This document shows positions 1 through 6,112 of a DNA stretch of 47,204 nucleotides, piece after piece. Where the stretch lies: the NCBI GenBank assembly GCA_017445925.1, contig JAFSRW010000072.1:1-47204 (forward strand), read 5' to 3'. Each line of letters begins with the position of its first letter. Position 1 is the first letter of the stretch. Made by a program: the position numbers and the translations under genes. The DNA comes from Bacteroidaceae bacterium (GTDB lineage: Bacteria; Bacteroidota; Bacteroidia; Bacteroidales; Bacteroidaceae). The notes beneath the pieces were generated by a model. That model was not told the origin of the DNA, made no database searches, and was given only the letters and a program-made list of their open reading frames with translations.

Positions 1-1
1 A

Positions 2-238
2 GTAATCAAGAAGTGGAAGAAATCAAACCCACAGCTCTTTAAGAAGTACCAAAAGATTTTTCACGAGTTAGCAGATCATCCACGTACAGGTATTGGGCAT
101 CCAGAAGCACTCAAGGGCGGAAATGACGTAACTTATTCCCGTCATATCACGGCTCATGACCGTATTATCTACGATATTTACGACAATACGCTGGTAGTGT
201 TAGTAATCGATACCGAGGGCCATTATAGCGACAAGTAA
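2..238 (+). CDS. yoeB: YoeB/Txe-family toxin mRNA interferase (5' partial)
   Basis: The window opens inside this gene; 78 codons are visible, ending in TAA at 236-238. Read in the frame starting at base 2, the product is a small basic protein of the Txe/YoeB family, ribosome-dependent endoribonucleases that cut mRNA in the A site and are held in check by a YefM/Phd-type antitoxin. Visible family landmarks are HPEALKG (equivalent to the E46 region of E. coli YoeB), SRHITAHDRIIY (R65 region) and a C-terminal GHYSDK carrying the terminal His-Tyr pair. Only about the first 8-10 residues should be missing. The antitoxin normally lies directly upstream and would be outside the window. The ORF is short and does not start in the window, so it rests on manual translation. 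The family call is good; whether the system is complete cannot be seen. Confidence 0.85.
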   Translation, partial: VIKKWKKSNPQLFKKYQKIFHELADHPRTGIGHPEALKGGNDVTYSRHITAHDRIIYDIYDNTLVVLVIDTEGHYSDK

Positions 239-329
239 TTCCCTTATTATATTTAATTAAGGCCCAAGTGATTTGTTCTTGAGGTACACCCAAAACACGA
301 ACATAATAATAAAAAGTAAAAGCATATAG

Positions 330-355
330 CGGATAGGTAACACTATCCGTTTTTT
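330..355 (+). terminator. Rho-independent terminator after yoeB
   Basis: CGGATAG (330-336) and CTATCCG (343-349) form a perfect 7-bp stem with a 6-base loop, followed by six T residues (350-355). It lies 92 bases after the toxin stop codon and faces the same way. Confidence 0.75.
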
Positions 356-455
356 GTACTAACAGAACAATTAGATGGAACAACGATTTGGGAGAAATAA
401 GCTTTTCATTTCACTTTTTCTGCCGAAAGCAGAGGGGATTATCCGGAATTATTTG

Positions 456-463
456 TAACTTTG
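456..463 (+). promoter_or_regulatory. Putative -7 box of small-ORF unit
   Basis: TAACTTTG fits the Bacteroidetes -7 consensus TAnnTTTG exactly and lies 42 bases before the ATG at 506. No good TTTG -33 box is seen 19-20 bases upstream, so the call is tentative. Confidence 0.4.
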
Positions 464-505
464 AAGCGCAATTAGATAATTGCACACCAAAAAACAACAC
501 AGACA

Positions 506-595
506 ATGATAAAGTTTCTCTTTATCGGCATGACATTTAGAATCAAAAAATGGGGCTTTCCGTTCCAATTTCCCATGTTTTCTGAATCAAGCTAA
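506..595 (+). CDS. Possible 29-residue peptide, unknown function
   Basis: ATG at 506, TAA at 593-595. The predicted product is short, basic and aromatic-rich, beginning MIKFLFIGMTFRIKKWGF with two FPF/FPM-type turns near the end. It is not recognised as any family. It is listed because it sits alone between a promoter-like box (456-463) and a strong rho-independent terminator (630-674), giving a self-contained unit of roughly 200 bases. No clear purine-rich ribosome binding site is present, which is not unusual in Bacteroidetes. It could equally be a small RNA in which the ORF is accidental. Confidence 0.3.
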   Translation: MIKFLFIGMTFRIKKWGFPFQFPMFSESS

Positions 596-629
596 AAGTT
601 AGGCTAAACATCTTAATACCAATACCTTT

Positions 630-674
630 GCAGCAGGAATTCCAAACATCGGGGTTTCTGCTGCTTTTCTTTTT
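630..674 (+). terminator. Rho-independent terminator
   Basis: GCAGCAGGAA (630-639) pairs with TTTCTGCTGC (655-664; one G-T wobble) around a 15-base loop and is followed by TTTTCTTTTT (665-674). It would end a transcript covering the 29-codon ORF. A -7-like TACCTTTG (623-630) abuts its left arm. Confidence 0.75.
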
Positions 675-716
675 CGTGAGGTGAGCGGCAGTCAAAAACT
701 GAGCACGGCTCCGAGG

Positions 717-766
717 GCACGAGATGAAGAACGCCTTTCTATATCATCGTGCAAGTGCGAGAAGGC
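717..766 (+). promoter_or_regulatory. Interleaved inverted repeats in a leader
   Basis: GCACGA-G-ATGA (717-727) can pair with TCATCGTGC (744-752), and GCCTTTCT (733-740) with AGAAGGC (760-766). The arms alternate (A1-B1-A2-B2), so the two helices either exclude each other or form a pseudoknot. They lie 23 bases before the start codon at 789. A role in controlling that gene is inference. Confidence 0.35.
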
Positions 767-788
767 ATTTTAAATATATTATTTAATT

Positions 789-1172
789 ATGTCTAAATTA
801 TCAAAGAAAGCCAACCTCGATGGTTGGAACAATGACACGCATCTGAGCGTGAATCTGAAAACTATCTTGCACACCGACCGCAAGATGAAAGTATGTAAGG
901 ACTATCCTGGCGTGCTGCGCCTGGACGTGGAATGCGAGGAATTTCACTACGACGAGCACTTCACTTTCATCGAGACATTGCCCTGGAACAAGAAGCGTAA
1001 TCCTCGCGTATTCAACGGCAAGTACATCTCCGTCACACGTCAAGAAGACGGCAGTCTCAGACCGAACTTCAAGCCGATGCATGTCGGGAAGGGTTTCTGC
1101 GTCGGGAAGTATGTTGTCGGCGTGGCCAACGAACTATGCATGGCACTTGGTGGCCTTGTAGAGAAAGGCTAA
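789..1172 (+). CDS. Hypothetical protein, 127 residues, accessory module
   Basis: I do not recognise this protein. It is soluble-looking, with no signal peptide or membrane segment, basic at the N-terminus (MSKLSKKANLDGW) and rich in Lys, Asn and aromatic residues; the C-terminal part (VGKGFCVGKYVVGVANELCMALGGL) alternates glycine and hydrophobic residues. It is the first gene of a module with an ORF containing DUF3987-like and DUF4248-like parts and a smalltalk miniprotein, genes that in Bacteroidales usually cluster with HU-like proteins. The leader contains interleaved inverted repeats, and a long inverted repeat begins 12 bases after the stop. ATG at 789 is the only sensible start. The minus-strand ORF at 801-1082 is its shadow. 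A DNA-related role is possible by association only. Confidence 0.65.
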   Translation: MSKLSKKANLDGWNNDTHLSVNLKTILHTDRKMKVCKDYPGVLRLDVECEEFHYDEHFTFIETLPWNKKRNPRVFNGKYISVTRQEDGSLRPNFKPMHVGKGFCVGKYVVGVANELCMALGGLVEKG

Positions 1173-1184
1173 GTGTTAATCAAC

Positions 1185-1348
1185 GGCCGATATGTGACAG
1201 TTACAGTTGTGACAATTAGAAATCAAGGGTTACAACATACCTTATAATACTTTATAACTAATTGATATATAGATAGTTATATATAATATAGAGGGAATCG
1301 GGACCCCTCAAAAACGAACTGTCACAACTGTAACTGTCACACTCGGCC
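1185..1348. repeat. 29/30-bp inverted repeat bracketing an AT-rich spacer
   Basis: The left arm (1185-1214) is GGCCGA, two bases, then a 22-base unit. The right arm (1320-1348) is the exact reverse complement of the 22-base unit (1320-1341), one base, then TCGGCC. Each unit itself contains TGTGACA as a direct repeat at both ends around GTTACAGT. The 105-base spacer carries a nested hairpin, TATAACTA/TAGTTATA, and GAGGG/CCCCTC. It fills the space between the 127-residue gene and the DUF3987-like ORF. It could be a replication- or protein-binding site or a transcript structure; nothing in the sequence decides which. Confidence 0.8.
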
Positions 1349-1380
1349 CATCATTTATTTATCTAAAAAGCTGAAAATCA

Positions 1381-2235
1381 ATGAGATACGACATTTCAAA
1401 ATCAACAGTGCCCGTGATGCCGACACTCGGTAAGGGCACAGAATGCATCAAATTACTGCTCTCACAGGCTTCAAAAGACATGTATGAACCCCTTGTTCCG
1501 ATGTTTTTCCCAATCTTTGGCGCACACATGAGTGGTTCGGAATTTCAATATCCAGACCTCACTTGGAAGGAACCATGTGGCATGATGGCCAATTTGGTGG
1601 GCGATTCGGGCTGTAATAAGGGTCAATTGACCAACCTTGTGGAGGCTATTTGTCACGATTTCCGTCAGCACGACGATGCCGAACTGAAGAAACTGGTGGA
1701 ATGGCAGAAGCAAGTGAAGAGTATGGGAGCCAACAAGGAGAAACCTGAGCGTCCTGCTGTTAGTTTCTGGTTCCCTCCCTCTGACACAACCCGTCCGGCT
1801 TTCCTTCAGAACGCGATGGCCCTGGAGGCTCAAGGCGCTCGTACCCAATACATGAATATGCCTGAGGTGGAGATGGCCGACGGCCTGTGTGGCGGTCATA
1901 GGCAAGTTTCGCAAATGCTTCGCATTATCTATGACCGTCAGCGTGCAGGAGCCATGCGTACAACAGTTGATGGCGTAACGGGTAACCCCATCCTCAGGGC
2001 CAACCTGACATTCTCTTCTACTCCGTATGCCACACGCAATTTTTACAGGAAGGAATTGGCGCTGATGTACTTCCCAGACAGCAGCCCACACACAGCCGTG
2101 AGCCACTTGATGAGTTGGATTCGACGCTGCACCCAGCTTTGTCAACAACTGCAGGAGATGGGCTACGAAACCACCTGCAAGACGTTTACGCCCCGTCAGG
2201 TAAAAGCTATCGTAGAGCAGTTGGGAAAACCATGA
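1381..2235 (+). CDS. Chimeric ORF: DUF3987/VirE-type ATPase fragment fused to DUF4248
   Basis: The 284-residue ORF appears to be two pieces. Residues 1-220 resemble the central part of the large Bacteroidales proteins annotated as VirE/DUF3987 (primase-helicase-like): GDSGCNKGQ at 74-82 occupies the place of a nucleotide-binding loop but is not a canonical Walker A, followed by FWFPPSDTTRPAFLQ, PEVEMADGLCGG and YDRQRAGAMR. From about residue 224 (KELALMYFPDS) to the end (KTFTPRQVKAIVEQLGKP) it matches my recollection of DUF4248, normally a separate protein of about 75 residues downstream of the large gene. The junction, near 2038-2055, stays in frame. The usual N-terminal part and the remainder of the ATPase are absent. 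A deletion remnant is the simplest reading; a retained fusion protein is possible. The family assignment rests on memory, without an alignment. Confidence 0.6.
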   Translation: MRYDISKSTVPVMPTLGKGTECIKLLLSQASKDMYEPLVPMFFPIFGAHMSGSEFQYPDLTWKEPCGMMANLVGDSGCNKGQLTNLVEAICHDFRQHDDAELKKLVEWQKQVKSMGANKEKPERPAVSFWFPPSDTTRPAFLQNAMALEAQGARTQYMNMPEVEMADGLCGGHRQVSQMLRIIYDRQRAGAMRTTVDGVTGNPILRANLTFSSTPYATRNFYRKELALMYFPDSSPHTAVSHLMSWIRRCTQLCQQLQEMGYETTCKTFTPRQVKAIVEQLGKP

Positions 2236-2340
2236 AGATGTAAGATGTAAGAAGTAAGATGGATGATGTTTTTTCGCAAATAAAGTACAGGAATCGTACG
2301 GCATCGCCAGCTATCGTCAGAACGGTGGCGGCGAATGTCG

Positions 2341-2348
2341 TACCTTTG
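2341..2348 (+). promoter_or_regulatory. Putative -7 box upstream of smalltalk gene
   Basis: TACCTTTG fits the TAnnTTTG consensus and faces the smalltalk gene at 2541. The -33 region is GC-rich without TTTG. In related modules an HU-like gene often stands here; none can be read between 2349 and 2540. Confidence 0.35.
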
Positions 2349-2498
2349 TAGTGTCTTAAGAAGCAGGCACGAGCGCGTGCTTTTGCACCCTCTCCGAGCC
2401 CACGTTTGCACATTCCCGGGAACAACACGTGCAGGCTCCGGAGGGGAAAAAATTGAAAATTCAAAATGTTTAACCAGACTGCCACGGCCCTGTTTGCA

Positions 2499-2533
2499 GT
2501 CCCTCCCCATAGAGGGGGAGGTTAGGAGAGGGT
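2499..2533. repeat. Palindromic GC-rich repeat element
   Basis: CCCTCCCC / GGGGGAGG around a short ATAGA loop, followed by GAGAGGGTCC. It belongs to the same loose family as the copies in argS, metG and intergenic sites at 21025 and 34306, and lies immediately before the smalltalk start codon. Confidence 0.65.
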
Positions 2534-2540
2534 CCAGATT

Positions 2541-2645
2541 ATGAACAAAAAAGAGACTTGGAAGGCAATCCTTCAACTGATAGCGAGCATTATAACTGCA
2601 GCTATCACAGCATTGGGCACAGCAAGTTGCGTGCGTGGTCTTTAG
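2541..2645 (+). CDS. Smalltalk family miniprotein
   Basis: ATG at 2541 and TAG at 2643-2645 give a 34-residue protein beginning MNKKETWKAILQLIAS and ending GTASCVRGL. The pattern is a short charged head with the ETWK signature, a hydrophobic Ile/Ala/Thr-rich helix long enough to span a membrane, and a terminal LGTxSC. This is the NCBI-named smalltalk family of Bacteroidales miniproteins, usually encoded after an HU-like DNA-binding protein and before an amidase. Function is unknown; the cysteine near the end of the hydrophobic stretch is conserved in both intact copies in this window. Here it follows a palindromic repeat and precedes a hairpin array and the tail of a second copy. Found by manual translation. 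Confidence 0.85.
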   Translation: MNKKETWKAILQLIASIITAAITALGTASCVRGL

Positions 2646-2839
2646 CTCCCTCCTTAAAGGGCGACTGGGGTCTTTAGAGAAACCACTGAATGTGGTTTCG
2701 GCCCCACAAAGGGGCGAAGAAGGCCCTTTGGAAGAAAGACTCAATGTCTTTCTGTGCCTGATGAGGGGAAGAATCTACGATTCTGACGGAGGCCCGAAGG
2801 GGAATCCCCTTTCGCGACGGAGGGTAGCGGGGGGAGGGT
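2646..2839. repeat. Hairpin array between two smalltalk sequences
   Basis: Consecutive short perfect hairpins: GAAACCAC/GTGGTTTC at 2679-2699 (loop TGAAT), GCCCC/GGGGC at 2701-2715 (loop ACAAA), AGAAAGAC/GTCTTTCT at 2733-2753 (loop TCAAT), AGAATC/GATTCT at 2770-2784 (loop TAC) and AAGGGG/CCCCTT at 2797-2811 (loop AAT). Stem sequences differ while two loops are nearly identical. No protein-coding content is recognised, although the frame of the following smalltalk tail has no stop codon across the array. Confidence 0.75.
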
Positions 2840-2883
2840 CCTCTATCATTACCGCACTTGGTACTACCAGCTGTATGAGGTAA
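2840..2883 (+). pseudogene. Smalltalk gene remnant (C-terminal end only)
   Basis: The last 13 codons plus stop (SIITALGTTSCMR) match the C-terminus of the intact smalltalk gene at 46079-46177 exactly at protein level and at about 40 of 44 bases. The homology starts abruptly at the edge of the hairpin array, and no start or ETWK head exists in front of it. It is in a different frame from the intact copy at 2541. Confidence 0.75.
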
Positions 2884-2959
2884 TCAACGATAACCTTAAC
2901 GCTAACCTTAACCATTAAGTTAGCCAACGACCAATGGCCAAGAACCAAAGTTAAAAAAA

Positions 2960-2987
2960 TCCGGAAGCAAAACTTCCGGACTTTTTT
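2960..2987. terminator. Bidirectional terminator between accessory region and alaS
   Basis: TCCGGAAG (2960-2967), loop CAAAA, CTTCCGGA (2973-2980), then CTTTTTT on the plus strand; A residues at 2953-2959 give a T run on the minus strand. It can stop both rightward smalltalk transcription and leftward alaS transcription. Confidence 0.85.
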
Positions 2988-2990
2988 ATG

Positions 2991-5624
2991 CTATGCTGTA
3001 AGAATTTCAATAAGTTTTTCTACGGCAGCGTGGATGCCTTCTGGGTTCTTACCACCAGCTGTAGCGAAGTGAGGCTGTCCGCCTCCACCACCCTGAATGA
3101 GTTGGGCAGCTTCGCGGATGTTCTTGCCAATATTCACGCCGCTGGCTACAACGCTATCGGAGGCAGCAGCAGTAAGCAGAGGCTTGCCATCGGCAACAGA
3201 ACCGATAACTATCAGGCTGTTCTCTACCTCGGCACGGAGTTGGAAAGCGATGTCCTTAACGAACTCAGGGGGGAGGGTAACATAAGCCTTCATTACGGTA
3301 ACGCCCTTCACTTCCTGCTTCTTGTCAATCATCTTCTTCTTCAGCTCGAGGGCTTTCTCGCGCATGGTATCTTCCACCTGCTTCTTCAGCTCGGCATTGT
3401 CGTTGATGGCCTTGCGGATGGTTGCCATCAGGTCGGGTGCATTATTAAAGAGGCTCTTGAGGCCATTCAGAAGGTCTTGCTGCTTATCCAAAAGTTCCTC
3501 TACTGCCTTGCCGGTAATGGCTTCGATACGACGAACGCCGGCAGCGATGCTACTCTCTGAAATGATGCGAACCATACCGATGCAACCTGTACTCTTGGCA
3601 TGACAACCGCCACAGAACTCTACGCTTGTGCCGAACTGAACCACGCGTACCTTGTCGCCATACTTTTCGCCAAAGAGGGCAATGGCACCAAGTTTCTTGG
3701 CCTCCTCAATGGGAGTGTCGCGATATTCCTGCAAGGGAATGTTCTGACGGATACGATCGTTGACCAAGTGCTCTACCTCGCGAATCTGCTCGGGTGTTAC
3801 CTTCTCGAAGTGTGAGAAGTCGAAGCGCAGATAGTCGGGTGTTACCAATGAACCCTTCTGCTCAACGTGGTTGCCCAGCACTTCCTTCAGTGCCTCGTCC
3901 AACAAGTGAGTACAAGAGTGGTTGGCCTCGATGGCACGACGACGGTCAACGTCCACGCAAGCCATGAACTCAGCCTCGGGGTTGGTGGGGATGCGCTCCA
4001 GCAAGTGTATGCTTACGCCGTTCTCCTTCTTGGTATCTATTACCTTGATGGTTTCAGTCTCGTTTACCAGAACGCCGGTATCGCCGACCTCACCACCCAT
4101 CTCGCCATAGAAGGGAGTCTGGTCGAGGATGGCCTCATACACAACGCCTTTCTTCTGCTTCACCTCGCGATACTTCACGATGTGGCAGCTGTATTCTGTG
4201 AAGTCGTAGCCTACGAAGGTGGAAATCTCGCCGTTCTCGTTCTGGCTTTCAGAAACGATGTGCCAGTCGCCCATCTCAACCTGAGCTGCATTACGGGCAC
4301 GGGCTTTCTGCTTCTCCATCTCTACGTTGAAACCAACCTCATCAACGGTCAGACCGTTCTCACGACAGATAAGTTCTGTAAGGTCGAGGGGGAATCCGTA
4401 GGTATCAAAGAGGGTGAAGGCTTTCTCGCCAGCAATCTCAGTCTTGCCAGCAGCCTTGGTCTCCTTCATTACGCCGTCCAGCAACTTGATACCAGTCTCC
4501 AGAGTGCGCAGGAAGCTGTCTTCCTCTTCCTTCATCACCTTGGTGATAAGCTCGCGCTGAGCCTCCAACTCGGGATAGGTAGCACCCATCTCCTGAATGA
4601 GAACGGGAAGCAGACGATACATAAAGGCTTCCTTCTGACCTAAGAATGTATAAGCATAACGAACGGCACGACGCAAGATTCGGCGGATAACATAACCTGC
4701 CTTGGCGTTACCTGGCAACTGACCATCAGCAATACTGAAGGCGATGGTACGCAGGTGGTCGGCAATCACACGCATAGCCACATCGGTTTCCTCCTTGTCG
4801 CCATACTTATAGCCGCTGAGTTCGCCGATAGCCTTGATGATAGGCTGGAACACATCGGTATCATAGTTGGAGTGCTTGCCCTGAATGGCACGAACCAAAC
4901 GCTCGAAGCCCATACCGGTATCGATAACGTTCATGCTCAGAGGCTCCAGATGACCGTCGGCCTTGCGCTCGTACTGCATGAATACGATGTTCCAGATTTC
5001 AATCACCTGTGGGTCGTCCTTGTTAACCAGCTCACGTCCTGGAACCTTAGCCTTCTCCTCAGGAGTACGACTGTCCAGATGAATCTCGGAACAGGGACCG
5101 CATGGACCTGTATCGCCCATCTCCCAGAAATTGTCGTGCTTGTTTCCGTTTATAATATGATCAGCAGGAACATGCTTCAACCAGTAACCGGCAGCCTCAT
5201 CGTCGCGAACAAGGTTTTCTTCAGCAGAGCCCTCGAAAACGGTAACGTAAAGGTCTTTGGGATCAAGCTTCAGTACATCCACCAGGTATTCCCACGCCAT
5301 ATCTATAGCGCCTTCCTTGAAGTAGTCGCCAAACGACCAGTTGCCCAGCATCTCGAACATGGTGTGATGGTAGGTATCGTGGCCCACCTCTTCCAGGTCG
5401 TTATGCTTACCGCTTACACGCAGACACTTCTGGCTGTCGGCACGACGGCGCGGCTCCGGGTCGCGAGTACCCAGAATGATATCCTTCCACTGGTTCATAC
5501 CAGCATTGGTAAACATCAGCGTAGGGTCGTCCTTTACCACCATTGGAGCAGAAGGTACTATCAGATGTCCCTTTGACTCGAAGTATTTCTTGAACGAGTC
5601 TCTAATTTCGTTAGCTGTCATCAT
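2991..5624 (-). CDS. alaS: Alanine-tRNA ligase
   Basis: This 877-residue cytoplasmic class II synthetase charges tRNA-Ala. In order: the catalytic domain (about 1-250, with [14 protein letters not shown] and GMGFERLV), the tRNA-recognition region, the editing domain with its zinc-site residues HSCTH (around residues 568-572) and CGGCH (around 671-675), and the C-Ala domain ending in a [14 protein letters not shown] glycine-rich motif. Length is normal for Bacteroidetes. Two start codons are adjacent (5622-5624 and 5619-5621). The gene stands alone, with a canonical promoter at 5698-5729 overlapping the divergent merR promoter and a bidirectional terminator after the stop. Confidence 0.97.
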   Translation of the reverse strand: MMTANEIRDSFKKYFESKGHLIVPSAPMVVKDDPTLMFTNAGMNQWKDIILGTRDPEPRRRADSQKCLRVSGKHNDLEEVGHDTYHHTMFEMLGNWSFGDYFKEGAIDMAWEYLVDVLKLDPKDLYVTVFEGSAEENLVRDDEAAGYWLKHVPADHIINGNKHDNFWEMGDTGPCGPCSEIHLDSRTPEEKAKVPGRELVNKDDPQVIEIWNIVFMQYERKADGHLEPLSMNVIDTGMGFERLVRAIQGKHSNYDTDVFQPIIKAIGELSGYKYGDKEETDVAMRVIADHLRTIAFSIADGQLPGNAKAGYVIRRILRRAVRYAYTFLGQKEAFMYRLLPVLIQEMGATYPELEAQRELITKVMKEEEDSFLRTLETGIKLLDGVMKETKAAGKTEIAGEKAFTLFDTYGFPLDLTELICRENGLTVDEVGFNVEMEKQKARARNAAQVEMGDWHIVSESQNENGEISTFVGYDFTEYSCHIVKYREVKQKKGVVYEAILDQTPFYGEMGGEVGDTGVLVNETETIKVIDTKKENGVSIHLLERIPTNPEAEFMACVDVDRRRAIEANHSCTHLLDEALKEVLGNHVEQKGSLVTPDYLRFDFSHFEKVTPEQIREVEHLVNDRIRQNIPLQEYRDTPIEEAKKLGAIALFGEKYGDKVRVVQFGTSVEFCGGCHAKSTGCIGMVRIISESSIAAGVRRIEAITGKAVEELLDKQQDLLNGLKSLFNNAPDLMATIRKAINDNAELKKQVEDTMREKALELKKKMIDKKQEVKGVTVMKAYVTLPPEFVKDIAFQLRAEVENSLIVIGSVADGKPLLTAAASDSVVASGVNIGKNIREAAQLIQGGGGGQPHFATAGGKNPEGIHAAVEKLIEILTA

Positions 5625-5693
5625 ATTTCTTGCTATTTTGATTTTTTCTTATTTGCTTATTTTCCAATTTATGATGTATAATTCATCAAAAAT

Positions 5694-5729
5694 CTTGCAA
5701 AGGTAATTTATTTTACCTATTTTTGCAAA
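5694..5729. promoter_or_regulatory. Overlapping divergent promoters alaS/merR
   Basis: Minus strand (alaS): -33 TTTG at 5726-5729, 20-bp spacer, -7 TACCTTTG at 5698-5705. Plus strand (merR): CTTG at 5694-5697, 20-bp spacer, -7 TATTTTTG at 5718-5725. The -7 box of each is immediately next to the -33 box of the other, so the two occupy the same DNA and only one polymerase could bind at a time. Confidence 0.7.
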
Positions 5730-5764
5730 GAATTTGATTACAAAAGGAAGTAATATCTACAATT

Positions 5765-6112
5765 ATGCCTTATAATCCGAATAAAGAACTGAAGAAGTTT
5801 TATTCTATTAGCGAGGTTGCTGCAAAATTTAATGTGGCAGAGTCTCTTTTGCGCTATTGGGAGAAAGAGTTTCCTAACATCAAGCCTAAGAAGACGGAAG
5901 GTCGTGGAATCAGAAAGTACACGGCTGAGGATATTGCTGAAATTCAACTGGTTTATAACCTCCTTAAAGTGAGGGGTATGAAGATAGATGCCGCCAAGCA
6001 AGTATTGGCCAAAAACCATGATGGTGCCAATAACACAGCCGTAGTGCTGGGCTATCTGCAGTCAATACGCCAGGAACTGATTGAAATTAGCAATGAACTG
6101 AAGGAATTGTAA
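5765..6112 (+). CDS. MerR-family transcriptional regulator
   Basis: A 115-residue DNA-binding protein with an N-terminal MerR winged helix-turn-helix (about residues 11-75: YSISEVAAKFNVAESLLRYW ... GIRKYTAEDIAEIQLVYNLL) and a short helical tail for dimerisation. There is no cysteine cluster or large effector domain, so it is not a metal sensor of the MerR/CueR type; it resembles the short MerR regulators common in Bacteroidetes, whose targets are unknown. It is divergent from alaS with shared promoter DNA and ends exactly where relA begins on the other strand (stop codons at 6110-6112 and 6113-6115). Autoregulation at the shared promoter is possible but only inferred. Confidence 0.9.
   Translation: MPYNPNKELKKFYSISEVAAKFNVAESLLRYWEKEFPNIKPKKTEGRGIRKYTAEDIAEIQLVYNLLKVRGMKIDAAKQVLAKNHDGANNTAVVLGYLQSIRQELIEISNELKEL

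Larger units (their letters stand above)
239..788. other. Gene-poor stretch with one small transcription unit
   Basis: This 550-base interval holds no long gene. It contains the yoeB terminator (330-355), a promoter-like TAACTTTG at 456-463, a 29-codon ORF (506-595), a second -7-like TACCTTTG at 623-630 fused to a terminator hairpin (630-674), and a leader region with interleaved inverted repeats (717-766) just before the next gene. The minus-strand ORF at 165-383 is a shadow of the toxin gene and the terminator. Confidence 0.6.

Noticed and set aside
1471-2304. 277-codon minus-strand ORF opposite the DUF3987-like gene
   Set aside because: Composition rich in His, Cys, Ser and Leu with no domain pattern; the plus-strand frame carries recognisable motifs, so this is a shadow.
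2635-2883. 82-codon plus-strand ORF through the hairpin array ending in the smalltalk tail
   Set aside because: It starts at a GTG inside the intact smalltalk gene in another frame, and its sequence is palindrome-derived; the open frame is probably chance. The tail alone is reported as a remnant.
3867-4643. 258-codon plus-strand ORF opposite alaS
   Set aside because: It is antisense to the conserved editing and catalytic domains of alaS; a shadow frame.
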